A stretch of 64,000 nt of DNA. Origin: Hyphomicrobium methylovorum (lineage in GTDB: Bacteria > Pseudomonadota > Alphaproteobacteria > Rhizobiales > Hyphomicrobiaceae). The stretch spans positions 1,612,001 to 1,676,000 of the forward strand of contig NZ_QHJE01000001.1 of assembly GCF_013626205.1 (NCBI RefSeq). The letters are read 5' to 3'. Every line of letters starts with the position of its first letter. Position 1 is the first letter of the stretch. Below the pieces are notes generated by a model. The model ran no database searches, was not told the DNA's origin, and was given only the letters and a program-made list of their open reading frames with translations. Below, piece after piece: positions 1 through 8,758 of the stretch. The translations under genes and the position numbers were made by a program.

Positions 1-2313
1 ACGAAGCTCGGGTTTTATCCGCTTTCTGTGCTTGCTATTTCGGGAGCGATATCGGCGCTGCCTCTGTTTGAGGGTTGGCCGCTGCGTCATGGCTACGGCG
101 GGCTGCTGGGCGACGGCGTGTTGCATCTCTTTACGAAAGTCTTCTCCTTCATCAATGCGGACCGCGCGGGATTGGCGGCGGGCGTTATTCTCGGCGCGGC
201 GGCGGTGCAGATGGCTGGAAAGGCCATCGGCTTTGAGGGCGAGTCTCTCATCAAGGGTCTTTTGAGTGCTCTTCGTTCTCTGGTTACGCGCTCGCAGGCG
301 GCGGCCAAGGAAAGCGTTGTTGCGGCTCGCGTGCATCGTTCGTCATTCGACTCACTTGAGCTGGCGGAGCCGTCCATCGAACATGAGGCGGCAACCGATC
401 GCCAGGAGCCTGCGTTCGAGCGTCGAAGCAGTTCGCGTCCTACGTTGTCGATCGACGATCCCGTCGAGACTTTTGCGCCTCAGCCAAAGGCGAGACCTAG
501 CCTGTCCGCCGGGCTGCAGACGGTCGAGCGTCGTCGCTCCGACGACGATGGCCTGGAAGACTTCGTTGACGACGAGATCGAAGTGGATCTTGGCTCAGAC
601 GCAAGTAGCATCGCAATTGCACGCCGCTTTGCGCCGGAATCGGCAAAGAATGCGCGGCCACATGCGCCGTTAGAAGAGTCGCTGCCGATTGCAGCCCCGG
701 TTCGGACACCACGCCCCGCGCCGCGCGCTGCGGAGCCGCCTTCGCCTCCTCCTCCTCCGCCGCCACCTGAGGCAGCTCTCGCAAAAGCGAGCGGATTACT
801 TGGTGGATTTGTGCGCGGTCGCGCGGAGTCGGAATGGAAGCGGCCGTCGCTGAATGTGTTCAAGCGGCCAGGCCCATCGAAACCGAAGCCCGAACTTTCG
901 CAGACGGTTATGCGCGGCAATGCGCGGCTGCTTGAAGACGTGCTGGCGGATTTCGGCGTCAAGGGCGAAGTGAGAGATATTCGGCCGGGTCCGGTCGTGA
1001 CGCTGTTCGAGTTCGAGCCGTCGCGCGGAACGAAGTCATCGCGTGTCATTGGTCTTGCAGAAGACATTGCGCGCTCGATGAGCATCGGAAGCGTGCGTGC
1101 GGCTGTTGTCTCGGGCCGGAATGCGATCGGATTGGAATTGCCGAACGCGCGGCGCGAAACGGTTCTGTTACGCGAAATTCTTGAGTCCGATACGTTCAAA
1201 TCGGATGGCGCTGGGTTGCCGCTTGGTCTTGGCAAGTCGATCGGTGGCGATCCCGTCGTTGTCGATCTCGCACGCATGCCGCATCTGCTGGTGGCTGGTA
1301 CGACCGGCTCCGGTAAATCGGTCGGCATCAACTCGATGGTGCTTTCGCTGCTCTATCGGCACGCGCCGGAAGACTGCCGCATGCTGATGATCGATCCGAA
1401 AATGCTGGAGCTTTCCGTCTACAATGGAATTCCGCATCTGTTGACGCCCGTCATCACCGACCCGCACAAGGCGGTGGCCGCACTCAACTGGGTCGTGCGC
1501 GAGATGGAAGAGCGCTACAAGCGCATGGCGGCAATCTCGGTTCGTAACATCGACGTCTTCAACAACCGCGTTCGCAACGCGAAGAAGCGCGGCGAAATTC
1601 TGTCTCGCACGGTTCAGACCGGATTCGATAAGTCGGGACAGGCGCGTTTCGAAACGCAGCAGATGGAACTCGAGCCGTTCCCGCGCATCGTTGTCATCGT
1701 CGATGAGTTCGCCGACCTGATGCTGGTTGCAGGGCGCGAAGTCGAAGGTTCCGTGCAGCGGTTGGCGCAGATGGCGCGGGCGGCGGGCATTCATCTCATC
1801 ATGGCGACGCAGCGTCCGTCGGTCGATATCATCACCGGTACGATCAAGGCGAATTTCCCGACGCGCATCTCTTTCAAGGTCACGTCGAAGATCGATAGCC
1901 GGACGATCCTCAACGAGCAGGGCGCAGAGCAGCTGCTCGGTCAGGGCGATATGCTCTATTCGAACGGGGCGGGGCAGTCTGTGCGTGTACACGGTGCCTT
2001 CGTGTCGGACGAGGAAGTCGTTGCGTTCTCGGATGCGTTGCGCGCTGCGGCGCCGCCTAATTATGTCGAAGGCATCACCGACGCGCCGCCGCAATCAGAG
2101 ATTGCGCCGAGCGGACGCGAAGGGGGCGATCAGGATCTCTATGATCGCGCCGTTGCCATTGTGCTCAAAGATGGCAAAGCCTCGACGAGCTACATCCAGC
2201 GTCGTCTTTCGATCGGCTACAATCGCGCCGCCGACTTGATTGAGCGCATGGAGCGTGAGGGTTTGATCTCGGCGGCGAACAGCGTGGGCAAGCGGGAAAT
2301 TCTTGCTGCCTGA
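1..2313 (+). CDS. ftsK: DNA translocase FtsK, 5' end outside window
   Basis: Hexameric ATPase that pumps DNA at the closing septum and helps resolve chromosome dimers. The frame is open from base 1, so the true start and most of the four-helix membrane domain lie upstream; a GTG at 28 is not the real start. About 770 residues are visible: one membrane segment near 165-230, an acidic and proline-rich linker (eight-proline run near 745), then the motor. Walker A GTTGSGKS is encoded at 1297-1320 and Walker B VVIVDEFADL starts near 1690. The C-terminal winged-helix gamma domain, which reads KOPS sites, covers about 2130-2310. The linker is shorter than in E. coli, as usual in alphaproteobacteria. 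Identification is very secure. Confidence 0.97.
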   Translation, partial: TKLGFYPLSVLAISGAISALPLFEGWPLRHGYGGLLGDGVLHLFTKVFSFINADRAGLAAGVILGAAAVQMAGKAIGFEGESLIKGLLSALRSLVTRSQAAAKESVVAARVHRSSFDSLELAEPSIEHEAATDRQEPAFERRSSSRPTLSIDDPVETFAPQPKARPSLSAGLQTVERRRSDDDGLEDFVDDEIEVDLGSDASSIAIARRFAPESAKNARPHAPLEESLPIAAPVRTPRPAPRAAEPPSPPPPPPPPEAALAKASGLLGGFVRGRAESEWKRPSLNVFKRPGPSKPKPELSQTVMRGNARLLEDVLADFGVKGEVRDIRPGPVVTLFEFEPSRGTKSSRVIGLAEDIARSMSIGSVRAAVVSGRNAIGLELPNARRETVLLREILESDTFKSDGAGLPLGLGKSIGGDPVVVDLARMPHLLVAGTTGSGKSVGINSMVLSLLYRHAPEDCRMLMIDPKMLELSVYNGIPHLLTPVITDPHKAVAALNWVVREMEERYKRMAAISVRNIDVFNNRVRNAKKRGEILSRTVQTGFDKSGQARFETQQMELEPFPRIVVIVDEFADLMLVAGREVEGSVQRLAQMARAAGIHLIMATQRPSVDIITGTIKANFPTRISFKVTSKIDSRTILNEQGAEQLLGQGDMLYSNGAGQSVRVHGAFVSDEEVVAFSDALRAAAPPNYVEGITDAPPQSEIAPSGREGGDQDLYDRAVAIVLKDGKASTSYIQRRLSIGYNRAADLIERMEREGLISAANSVGKREILAA

Positions 2314-2319
2314 CGCGAA

Positions 2320-2353
2320 GAGTCATCCGCGTAGTCGCGTTCGCGGATAACTC
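2320..2353 (+). terminator. Hairpin just after ftsK
   Basis: Inverted repeat 2320-2331 / 2342-2353 (GAGTCATCCGCG with CGCGGATAACTC, one C-A mismatch) starting 7 bases after the ftsK stop. There is no T tract, so it is a terminator-like or mRNA-stabilising hairpin rather than a classical Rho-independent terminator. Confidence 0.45.
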
Positions 2354-2510
2354 ACACCGATGACACACAGATTGAGTTGCCATTTCGATGGTTGCCGGGC
2401 TAGGCAGGCAACGAGCACGCTGATTTGCCAAGTTCTCGACGCAATCTTTGTTGAAACGGTAATCTGCGAATTGAGCCCGTGAGGGTTCGGGGGGCTGTGG
2501 GGGCCACGCA

Positions 2511-3257
2511 ATGGGATCAAGCATGAGATTTTGTCAGCGCCTTTTGGCGACCGCAGCACTTGTGACTCTCTGCGGGGGTGCCACGCTGGCCGAAGATGCG
2601 AATGGTCCAAGCGAAGCATTGAAATCAGTGCCCGCCGTCAAGGCGACGGCCGTGCAGGGATGGACCGGAAAGGTCGCCACCGCCAAGAACGAAGGCATCG
2701 TGCTCGACGATAGCCAAACGAAACTCGTTCATGATGTGAGCGCGTACTTTGGGTCGCTGACGAACCTGAAGGGTGCGTTCGTGCAGATCGATTCCGCGAA
2801 CAAGCGGATGCGCGGAAAATTTTTCGTCAAACGGCCAGGCCGATTCCGTTTTGACTACGCATTGCCGTCGCGCCAGGTCATCGTTTCCGATGGTCAAAAT
2901 CTAGCCATTCAGGATCTCGATCTGAACAACGAAGATCGTGTGTCGATCGATCAGACTCCTTTCCGGCTGCTCTTGCGCAAAGACGTCGATCTGTTGCGCG
3001 ATGCGAAAATCACCGAGGTGCAGCACTCGGACGACCTGATCGTGCTGGGTCTCGAAGATAAAAATCCCGACGCGCCGGGCCACATCAAGCTCTTCATCGC
3101 GACCAAGCCGACGATGGAATTGAAGGAGTGGGTGACGACGGACGCCCAGGGCTTGGACACGCGAATCGAAGTGTCGGGTCTGGTTCAAACAGACGATCTC
3201 GACGGAAATTTATTTAAAATTCAACCGCTTGGGCCGCATCGCACGACGCCAAACTGA
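2511..3257 (+). CDS. lolA: Outer-membrane lipoprotein carrier protein LolA-like
   Basis: Periplasmic chaperone that takes lipoproteins from LolCDE and delivers them to the outer membrane. The product (248 aa) begins with a signal peptide ending near ATLA-E. The mature part carries the LolA-family core, including SANKRMRGKFFVKRPGRFRF and FRLLLRKDVDLL, which form the half-barrel lipid pocket. Position right after ftsK is the classical ftsK-lolA arrangement of proteobacteria. A second ATG at 2523 gives a slightly shorter and equally good signal peptide; 2511 was kept because GGGGG lies about 8 bases upstream. The family call is secure, the exact start is not. Confidence 0.9.
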   Translation: MGSSMRFCQRLLATAALVTLCGGATLAEDANGPSEALKSVPAVKATAVQGWTGKVATAKNEGIVLDDSQTKLVHDVSAYFGSLTNLKGAFVQIDSANKRMRGKFFVKRPGRFRFDYALPSRQVIVSDGQNLAIQDLDLNNEDRVSIDQTPFRLLLRKDVDLLRDAKITEVQHSDDLIVLGLEDKNPDAPGHIKLFIATKPTMELKEWVTTDAQGLDTRIEVSGLVQTDDLDGNLFKIQPLGPHRTTPN

Positions 3258-3407
3258 CGATTCGTGAGCGAAATCAGTCCGTTGCGTATTTGCCGCTTGG
3301 CAATGCGCAATCTGTGGATATTTTTGTGTAGCCGATCACAATTTCGTGAAGTCCTCAAAGGCCCCCTATTGAATTTGCGGGCTTTGCGCTTAACTCATGA
3401 GCATGCA

Positions 3408-3545
3408 GGCGGCGTCACCCTGTATTCGGTAGTGCCCCCCGTCTAGCCGAAGACGCCGCCTCTGGTATCGGTTTCCCTCCCGATACCGAGCGCGATAAGC
3501 GCATAGCGCCCAGTCCCTCCCCCCGGGACTGGGCGCACTCTTTTC
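3408..3545 (+). ncRNA. Candidate small RNA: three hairpins with C-rich loops
   Basis: The 388-base gap between lolA and the next gene holds three consecutive hairpins. Hairpin 1 pairs 3408-3416 with 3452-3460 (9 bp, perfect) and continues 3425-3429 / 3447-3451, with CCCCCC in its loop. Hairpin 2 pairs 3464-3470 with 3481-3487 and has CCCUCC in the loop. Hairpin 3 pairs 3506-3517 with 3525-3536 (12 bp, perfect), has a UCCCCCC loop and is followed by a short T stretch. CCUCC-type loops can mask Shine-Dalgarno sequences; such loops are known in rhizobial trans-acting sRNAs (mmgR/suhB and the alpha-r families, CcsR/CuckoO RNAs in Rhodobacter). Which family, if any, this belongs to is not decided here. 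No clear promoter was assigned. Strand is inferred from the terminator. Confidence 0.6.
3506..3545 (+). terminator. Rho-independent-type terminator of the candidate sRNA
   Basis: Twelve-base perfect stem 3506-3517 / 3525-3536 with a 7-base loop, followed by ACTCTTTTC. It is the strongest terminator signal in the lolA downstream gap and sets the likely 3' end of the small RNA; it would also stop lolA readthrough. Confidence 0.65.
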
Positions 3546-3645
3546 AGGCACCCCTTTGATATTTTTTTTCGCAGCGTGCTCTCGTGAATTTTTTCCGAGA
3601 CGCAGTTTGTAAAATCCGATGACGTTGCGCGTGGTGTCGTAATCC

Positions 3646-4152
3646 TCAGGATAGAGAAAGACTGCTCAATTCAGAAACGCGTGGCAGACGTGCAGGGTCG
3701 GCTGCATTCGCGAGCACCGCATCGATCGTCGTCAGGTCTTCAGCCAACAGTTGTAATCGCGAAAGTATGCAGGACGAGAAATGCCTCGCGAGGCTTGGGT
3801 CCTGCATCATCGCGTCGTGCATTTTTTCCCGAGTCAATCTGAGCGCTCGCACCTGATCCTTCGCAATGATCGTTGCGGGGTGAACCGTTTCGACAACCAT
3901 TGCAAGCTCTGCAATCAGCGAGCCTTCCGGAACGATGTCTTCCCGCATCTCCGCGTCTTCACTCAATCGCACACACCGTCCTGACACAACGAGAATTGCC
4001 GCTTCGCTTGTGTGATTTTCCATAACGATCATATCGCCCGGACGATACACGATGCGCTCAGCACTGTTCACGATCGCTTCGAGCTGTGCTGGCTTCAAAT
4101 TGCGAAAAATCGGAAGCGCTAAAAATGGTTTGACCAGGGCTTCTATCGCCAT
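3646..4152 (-). CDS. Cyclic-nucleotide-binding-fold protein without DNA-binding domain
   Basis: A 168-residue protein whose residues about 10-120 follow the Crp-type beta-roll (LPIFRNLKPAQLEAIV, then YRPGDMIVMENHTSEAAILVVSGR). The segment that should be the phosphate-binding cassette reads EGSLIAELAMVVETVHPATI: the glutamate is there but the usual Arg that grips the cyclic phosphate is not, so nucleotide binding is doubtful. There is no C-terminal helix-turn-helix, only helices ending near residue 168. The frame stays open to 4251, but the start at 4152 (MAIEALVKPF) matches the usual N-terminus of the fold. It is convergent with the candidate sRNA and separated by 186 bases from the response regulator upstream. 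A role as a signal-sensing accessory protein is inference. Confidence 0.75.
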   Translation of the reverse strand: MAIEALVKPFLALPIFRNLKPAQLEAIVNSAERIVYRPGDMIVMENHTSEAAILVVSGRCVRLSEDAEMREDIVPEGSLIAELAMVVETVHPATIIAKDQVRALRLTREKMHDAMMQDPSLARHFSSCILSRLQLLAEDLTTIDAVLANAADPARLPRVSELSSLSLS

Positions 4153-4338
4153 TGGGTGAATCCATGGATGACTAAAACCGGACTCAAACACAACGAAACA
4201 GAAGCCATACGGGCCGCGCACTTCATACACCAACTGCGCGACGAGAGACACCCATAACCAATCGAAGGGTGTCGGCCTGTGGACGGACTTGGATGGCGTG
4301 TGGAGAGACTACATCGCGCGGCGTGCGCAACACGCGCG

Positions 4339-5025
4339 TCAAGGCGCGAGTTTGTAGCCGCCGCTTTCCGTGATCAGGAGCTCTGCGTTCGACGGATCTT
4401 TCTCGATCTTCTGGCGCAGGCGATAGATGTGGGTTTCGAGCGTGTGTGTCGTCACGCCCGCGTTATATCCCCAAACTTCGTGCAGCAGCACATCGCGCGA
4501 TACCACCTTGTCGCCTGAGCGATAGAGGTATTTCAGGATCGATGTTTCTTTCTCGGTCAGCCGGATTTTGTTGCCGGAGTGATCGACGAGAAGTTTCGAT
4601 GCGGGACGGAACGTGTAGTGGCCGATCGCGAATACGGCGTCTTCGCTCTGCTCGTGCTGACGCAACTGAGCACGCACTCGTGCGAGAAACACTGCGAATT
4701 TGAAAGGCTTCAGAACATAGTCATTGGCACCGGCGTCAAGGCCGAGGATCTGATCGGCGTCGGAGGTATTGCCGGTCAGCATGACGATCGGCGTTTTGAA
4801 TCCGGATTTGCGGAGCAGCTTGACGGCTTCGCGACCGTCCATATCCGGCAGGCCGACATCGAAAACGACGAGGTCGAACCGTCCGGCTTTTGCGGCTTCC
4901 ATGCCCTTGCTGGCCGTGCCCGCTTCGGAAACTTCGAATTCGTCGTGTAAGACCAGTTGATCCTTCAGCGAGGTGCGGAGATCTTCATCGTCGTCTACGA
5001 GGAGGACCTTGCGGGCCGTGCTCAT
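4339..5025 (-). CDS. OmpR/PhoB-family response regulator
   Basis: Two-component transcription factor of 228 aa. The receiver domain (1-120) has the acidic pair Asp11/Asp12, phospho-acceptor Asp56 in VVFDVGLPDMDG, the conserved Thr in MLTGNT and the Lys in YVLKPF. The C-terminal winged helix (about 130-228) contains LTEKETSILKYLYRSGDKVV and the recognition region HTLETHIYRLRQKIE. No histidine kinase gene lies next to it, so this is an orphan regulator here and its stimulus cannot be read from context. It is divergent from the L,D-transpeptidase-like gene, with 110 bases between the starts. Confidence 0.92.
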   Translation of the reverse strand: MSTARKVLLVDDDEDLRTSLKDQLVLHDEFEVSEAGTASKGMEAAKAGRFDLVVFDVGLPDMDGREAVKLLRKSGFKTPIVMLTGNTSDADQILGLDAGANDYVLKPFKFAVFLARVRAQLRQHEQSEDAVFAIGHYTFRPASKLLVDHSGNKIRLTEKETSILKYLYRSGDKVVSRDVLLHEVWGYNAGVTTHTLETHIYRLRQKIEKDPSNAELLITESGGYKLAP

Positions 5026-5135
5026 GGATCAAACTCCATTTTCTTTTGCGGTCGTTCGCAACGCCAAACACTAGCATCGCGTGCGAGGGCAACATAGGCT
5101 TTGATGGCGAACAGACAAGAGGATTGGCGGTTCCG

Positions 5136-5687
5136 ATGATCCGTCCCAAGCCGGAACACCAACAACGAACGGCGGGGCGGCTCATCGTTAGAGCCCTGAA
5201 TGCGTCCGCGCAGCGCGGATATTTGCAGTTTGGCACGAATTTGGTGCCGTGTGCGCTTGGGACCGGCGGAATTCGGGCGATCAAGCGCGAAGGCGATGGC
5301 GCTGCGCCGCGCGGGCGGTTTCGATTGCTCAGCGTTTTTTACCGGCCCGATGGCAAAAGGCCGCGCTCGGGTTTGCCGGTTAGGGCCATCCGCAAGATGG
5401 ATGGATGGTGCGATAGCGTCAATGATCGCAACTACAATCGCCGTGTTTCGCTGCCGTATCCGCAAAGCACGGAACCGCTATGGCGCGCGGATCGGCTTTA
5501 CGACGTTATCGTTGTGCTTGGATACAACGATGTGCCGCGCGTGCGTGGACGCGGCAGTGCGATCTTCATTCATGTTGCTCGCGAGGGATTTACGCCGACG
5601 GAAGGGTGCGTTGCTCTTCGTGCCAGCGATTTGCGACGTATGCTGTGCAACCTTCATCGTGGCAGCGATATCGTCATAGCGGTTTGA
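5136..5687 (+). CDS. L,D-transpeptidase-like (YkuD fold) protein
   Basis: Protein of 183 aa with the YkuD catalytic signature: His146 in FIHVAREG and Cys158 in TEGCVALRASDL. YkuD enzymes cross-link peptidoglycan through a Cys acyl-enzyme. Two things are odd. The usual SHGC motif is TEGC here, and no signal peptide or membrane anchor is visible although the known enzymes act in the periplasm. Related short proteins with the pattern GYNDxP..G.GSAIF.H occur in rhizobia. Start ATG 5136 was preferred over longer in-frame options because upstream sequence is not protein-like; GAGG lies 14 bases away, which is a weak site. Function as a transpeptidase is likely but not certain. Confidence 0.8.
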   Translation: MIRPKPEHQQRTAGRLIVRALNASAQRGYLQFGTNLVPCALGTGGIRAIKREGDGAAPRGRFRLLSVFYRPDGKRPRSGLPVRAIRKMDGWCDSVNDRNYNRRVSLPYPQSTEPLWRADRLYDVIVVLGYNDVPRVRGRGSAIFIHVAREGFTPTEGCVALRASDLRRMLCNLHRGSDIVIAV

Positions 5688-5693
5688 GCGTAT

Positions 5694-5723
5694 AAAAAAC
5701 CCGGCACTTGGGAAAGCGCCGGG
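5694..5723 (-). terminator. Rho-independent terminator of the glnK-amtB transcript
   Basis: On the minus strand, stem CCCGGC / GCCGGG (5718-5723 with 5700-5705) is followed by TTTTTT. It lies 94 bases after the amtB stop and faces the right way for it. Confidence 0.8.
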
Positions 5724-5816
5724 CAAGTTGAGCACGTGTTGTCGAGATGCGTGCTCGGGAGGGCGGGCAGCGCGGCCGCATCCGATTTGCGAATGCGACC
5801 GCGTTGGATTTGTGCG

Positions 5817-7142
5817 TTACGGAACGGTTTCGCCGTGGAGCCGAGCATCGAGACCTTCGATCTCGACGTCTTCCGGTACGCGCAAGCCCATGATGACCTT
5901 CAGCACCAGAAGGATCACGAACGTCGCGACCGCACACCAGATGATGGTGGCCAGAACGCCGTAGACCTGGATGCCAAACTGCGCCGCGTTGCCTTCCAGG
6001 ACGCCGGCAGTGCCGCCGATTTCCTTGACGGCGAAGACGCCGGTGAGAAGTGCGCCGATGATGCCGCCGACGCCGTGGACGCCGAAGACGTCAAGGCTGT
6101 CGTCGTAACCCAGGGCCTTCTTGAGAGTCGTCGCTGCGAAATAGCAGCCGACGCCTGCTGCGAGGCCGATGAGCATCGCGCCCTTGGCATCGACAAAGCC
6201 AGCTGCAGGCGTGATGGCGACGAGGCCAGCAACCGCACCCGACGTGATGCCGAGGATCGTCGGCTTACGATGGATCAGCCATTCGGTGAACATCCAGCCG
6301 AGAGCTGCTGCCGCCGTCGCGACCTGGGTGGCGAGCGCGGCCATCGATGCAGAGGTTCCTGCGCTGACGGCAGAACCCGCGTTGAAGCCGAACCAACCGA
6401 CCCACAGCAACGAGGCGCCGATCATCGTGAGCACGAGATTGTGCGGCATCATGTTTTCGTGGCCGTAGCCCTTGCGGCGTCCGACCATGATGCACGCCAC
6501 GAGACCGGCGATACCGGCGTTGATGTGCACGACTGTGCCGCCTGCGAAGTCAAGGACGCCGTCCTTGCTCAGGAAGCCGCCGCCCCATACCCAGTGGCAA
6601 ACAGGGAGGTAAACGATCACGAGCCAAAGGCACATGAAGACGAGCAATGTCGAAAACTTCATGCGGTCGACAACGGCACCGATGATGAGTGCCGGTGTGA
6701 TGGCTGCGAACGTCATCTGGAAGAAGACGAACAGCGCTTCCGGGATCGTTCCCTGCAGGCTGTCCTTGGTGACGCCTGCCAGCATGGCCTTGCTCAGGCC
6801 GCCGATGTAGGCGTTCATCTCGCCGCCATCCGTGAAGGCGAGCGAATAACCAAAGAACGTCCAGATGATCGACATCAGACAGACGGTCGCGAAGACCATC
6901 AGCGAGGTGTTGAGGATGTTCTTTTTGCGGACCATGCCGCCGTAGAACAACGCCAGTCCTGGCAAGCTCATCATCAGCACGATGACGGATGATGTCAGCA
7001 TCCATGCCGTGTCGCCGCTATCGAGCGTTGGAGCGGGTGCTGCTGCCGGAGCGGCTTCCTGAGCCAAAGCCGGACTGACCAACGCGATCGCGCCGAGGGC
7101 CCCTAGCACCCCTGCGCATCGCGCTATCTTTCTGAACTTCAT
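5817..7142 (-). CDS. amtB: Ammonium transporter AmtB
   Basis: Trimeric inner-membrane ammonium channel of 441 aa. It starts with a signal peptide (MKFRKIARCAGVLGALGAIA, cleaved near ALA-Q) and an Ala/Pro-rich spacer, then about 11 membrane helices. The two pore histidines are visible in GGTVVHINAGIAGL and in DVFGVHGVGGIIGA. Start 7142 was chosen because GGGAG sits 7-8 bases upstream (minus strand) and the signal peptide begins there; the open frame runs further up into the spacer after glnK. It is the second gene of a glnK-amtB operon, 46 bases after glnK; GlnK binds and closes the channel when nitrogen is plentiful. Confidence 0.96.
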   Translation of the reverse strand: MKFRKIARCAGVLGALGAIALVSPALAQEAAPAAAPAPTLDSGDTAWMLTSSVIVLMMSLPGLALFYGGMVRKKNILNTSLMVFATVCLMSIIWTFFGYSLAFTDGGEMNAYIGGLSKAMLAGVTKDSLQGTIPEALFVFFQMTFAAITPALIIGAVVDRMKFSTLLVFMCLWLVIVYLPVCHWVWGGGFLSKDGVLDFAGGTVVHINAGIAGLVACIMVGRRKGYGHENMMPHNLVLTMIGASLLWVGWFGFNAGSAVSAGTSASMAALATQVATAAAALGWMFTEWLIHRKPTILGITSGAVAGLVAITPAAGFVDAKGAMLIGLAAGVGCYFAATTLKKALGYDDSLDVFGVHGVGGIIGALLTGVFAVKEIGGTAGVLEGNAAQFGIQVYGVLATIIWCAVATFVILLVLKVIMGLRVPEDVEIEGLDARLHGETVP

Positions 7143-7188
7143 ATGGTGTTCTCCCTGATTGATGTCATGAAAGCTCGGTGGGGTGGGG

Positions 7189-7602
<414 letters not shown>

Positions 7603-7613
7603 TTAAGAGGGAG

Positions 7614-7629
7614 TCAAATCGCGTGCCAA
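7614..7629 (-). promoter_or_regulatory. Sigma-54 (RpoN) type promoter of glnK-amtB
   Basis: The minus strand reads TTGGCACGCGATTTGA. This matches the -24/-12 consensus TGGCACG-N4-TTGC in every position except the final C (A here), with correct spacing. The predicted transcript start is near 7602, about 75 bases before the glnK ATG. glnK-amtB is commonly RpoN/NtrC controlled, which supports the call. Confidence 0.7.
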
Positions 7630-7749
7630 CTGAGAGATATCTCAGCAAGCTATTGAAATATAATATAGAAAATAGATTCTTGGAATTTTGGGCGGGCGCG
7701 ATGAGCGCGATTTATGCTTGAAAATTATGCAATGAAAATGGTGTGCATA

Positions 7750-8649
7750 TTATTTCAGCATGAAGGCGGTCTCGCGGCGGCGCATCAAACCTTCCTGCGC
7801 GACGGACGCGATCAAGCGGCCCTCACGATCGAATACAGAGCCCCTGCAGAAGGCCCGGGCGCCATCGGCGCTGGGGCTGTCCTGGACGTACAGAAGCCAA
7901 TCATCGGCCCGGAAACTGCGATGAAACCACATCGCGTGATCGAGGCTCGCCAGTTGGACGTCGCTGTCGAAAAGAAGCTTCCCGTGCGCAATCAGCGCGG
8001 TGTCGAGCAGCGTGAAATCCGACGCATAGGCCAGGACGGCCTGGTGCAGGTAGGGGCTGTCCGGCAGGGTTCCGTTTGCTTTCAGCCATAGGGACTGGGC
8101 GGCGGCCTGCGGGCGGCGGCTGATGTAGCGCGAGGGGTCGACGATGCGGACGTCGATCGGGTGCTCGCGGCGCCAATAGGCGCTCATGTTCTCTGGAAGA
8201 TTGGCCATCATGCCCGTCATGAGATCCTTGGCGCTGGGCAAGGATTCCGGCGAGGGCACCTCCGGCATCGCCGATTGGTGTTGAAAGCCGTCTTCAGTCT
8301 TATGGAACGAGGCGCTCATCGAGAAGATGGCCTGCCCGTGCTGAATCGCGCGGACGCGGCGCGTCGTGAAGCTGCCGCCATCGCGGATGCGTTCGCTATC
8401 GTAGATGATCTCGCGCTTCGGATCGCCCGCGAGCAGGAAGTAGCCGTGCAACGAGTGGATGGTTCGCGTGGGGTCGACCGTTAACGCCGCGGCGACAAGG
8501 GATTGGCTTAGAACGAGCCCGCCGTATACCCGTTGCCAGCCTTCGTTCGACTTCGGGCCGCGAAAAAGGTTGTCTTCAAGCGGTTCGAGCGTCAGCGTTG
8601 CCAGCAGCGTATCGAGAGCCGAGCGGCCGGGAGCGGGCGTTGCGGTCAT
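7750..8649 (-). CDS. tesB: Acyl-CoA thioesterase II (TesB)
   Basis: Double-hotdog enzyme of 299 aa that hydrolyses medium- and long-chain acyl-CoA to fatty acid and CoA. The catalytic trio of the E. coli enzyme (Asp204, Thr228, Gln278) is represented by Asp211 in YASDFTLLDT, Ser236 in LASLDHAMWFHR and Gln285 in SVAQEGLMR; the Thr-to-Ser change is conservative. Length matches the family. It stands alone, about 100 bases upstream of the glnK promoter and divergent from the hydroxylase gene at 8759. Confidence 0.93.
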   Translation of the reverse strand: MTATPAPGRSALDTLLATLTLEPLEDNLFRGPKSNEGWQRVYGGLVLSQSLVAAALTVDPTRTIHSLHGYFLLAGDPKREIIYDSERIRDGGSFTTRRVRAIQHGQAIFSMSASFHKTEDGFQHQSAMPEVPSPESLPSAKDLMTGMMANLPENMSAYWRREHPIDVRIVDPSRYISRRPQAAAQSLWLKANGTLPDSPYLHQAVLAYASDFTLLDTALIAHGKLLFDSDVQLASLDHAMWFHRSFRADDWLLYVQDSPSADGARAFCRGSVFDREGRLIASVAQEGLMRRRETAFMLK

Positions 8650-8758
8650 AATCGATGTTCCGGTTCGTTCGGGGTGGACTGCGGCAGGCGGAGACAGTGC
8701 GCGTCGGACCGCCTAAGCTGGCACCGATATCGTGAAATGCAAGTTGAGGTAATGCCAC

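Noticed and set aside
480-1331. Minus-strand frame of 283 codons with Gly and Ser runs
   Set aside because: Shadow of ftsK; the Gly run mirrors the proline run of the ftsK linker.
3264-3446. 60-codon frame after lolA
   Set aside because: It runs into the first hairpin of the candidate sRNA, has no ribosome site and no protein-like pattern.
5736-6992. Long plus-strand frame (418 codons)
   Set aside because: It is the exact antisense of amtB, is full of His, Asp and Arg as expected for a shadow frame, and has no domain pattern.
7728-7747. NtrC-like site TGCA-N12-TGCA about 100 bases upstream of the sigma-54 promoter
   Set aside because: The spacing and inner bases do not fit the NtrC consensus (TGCACC-N5-GGTGCA); only the ends agree, so it was not listed as a site.
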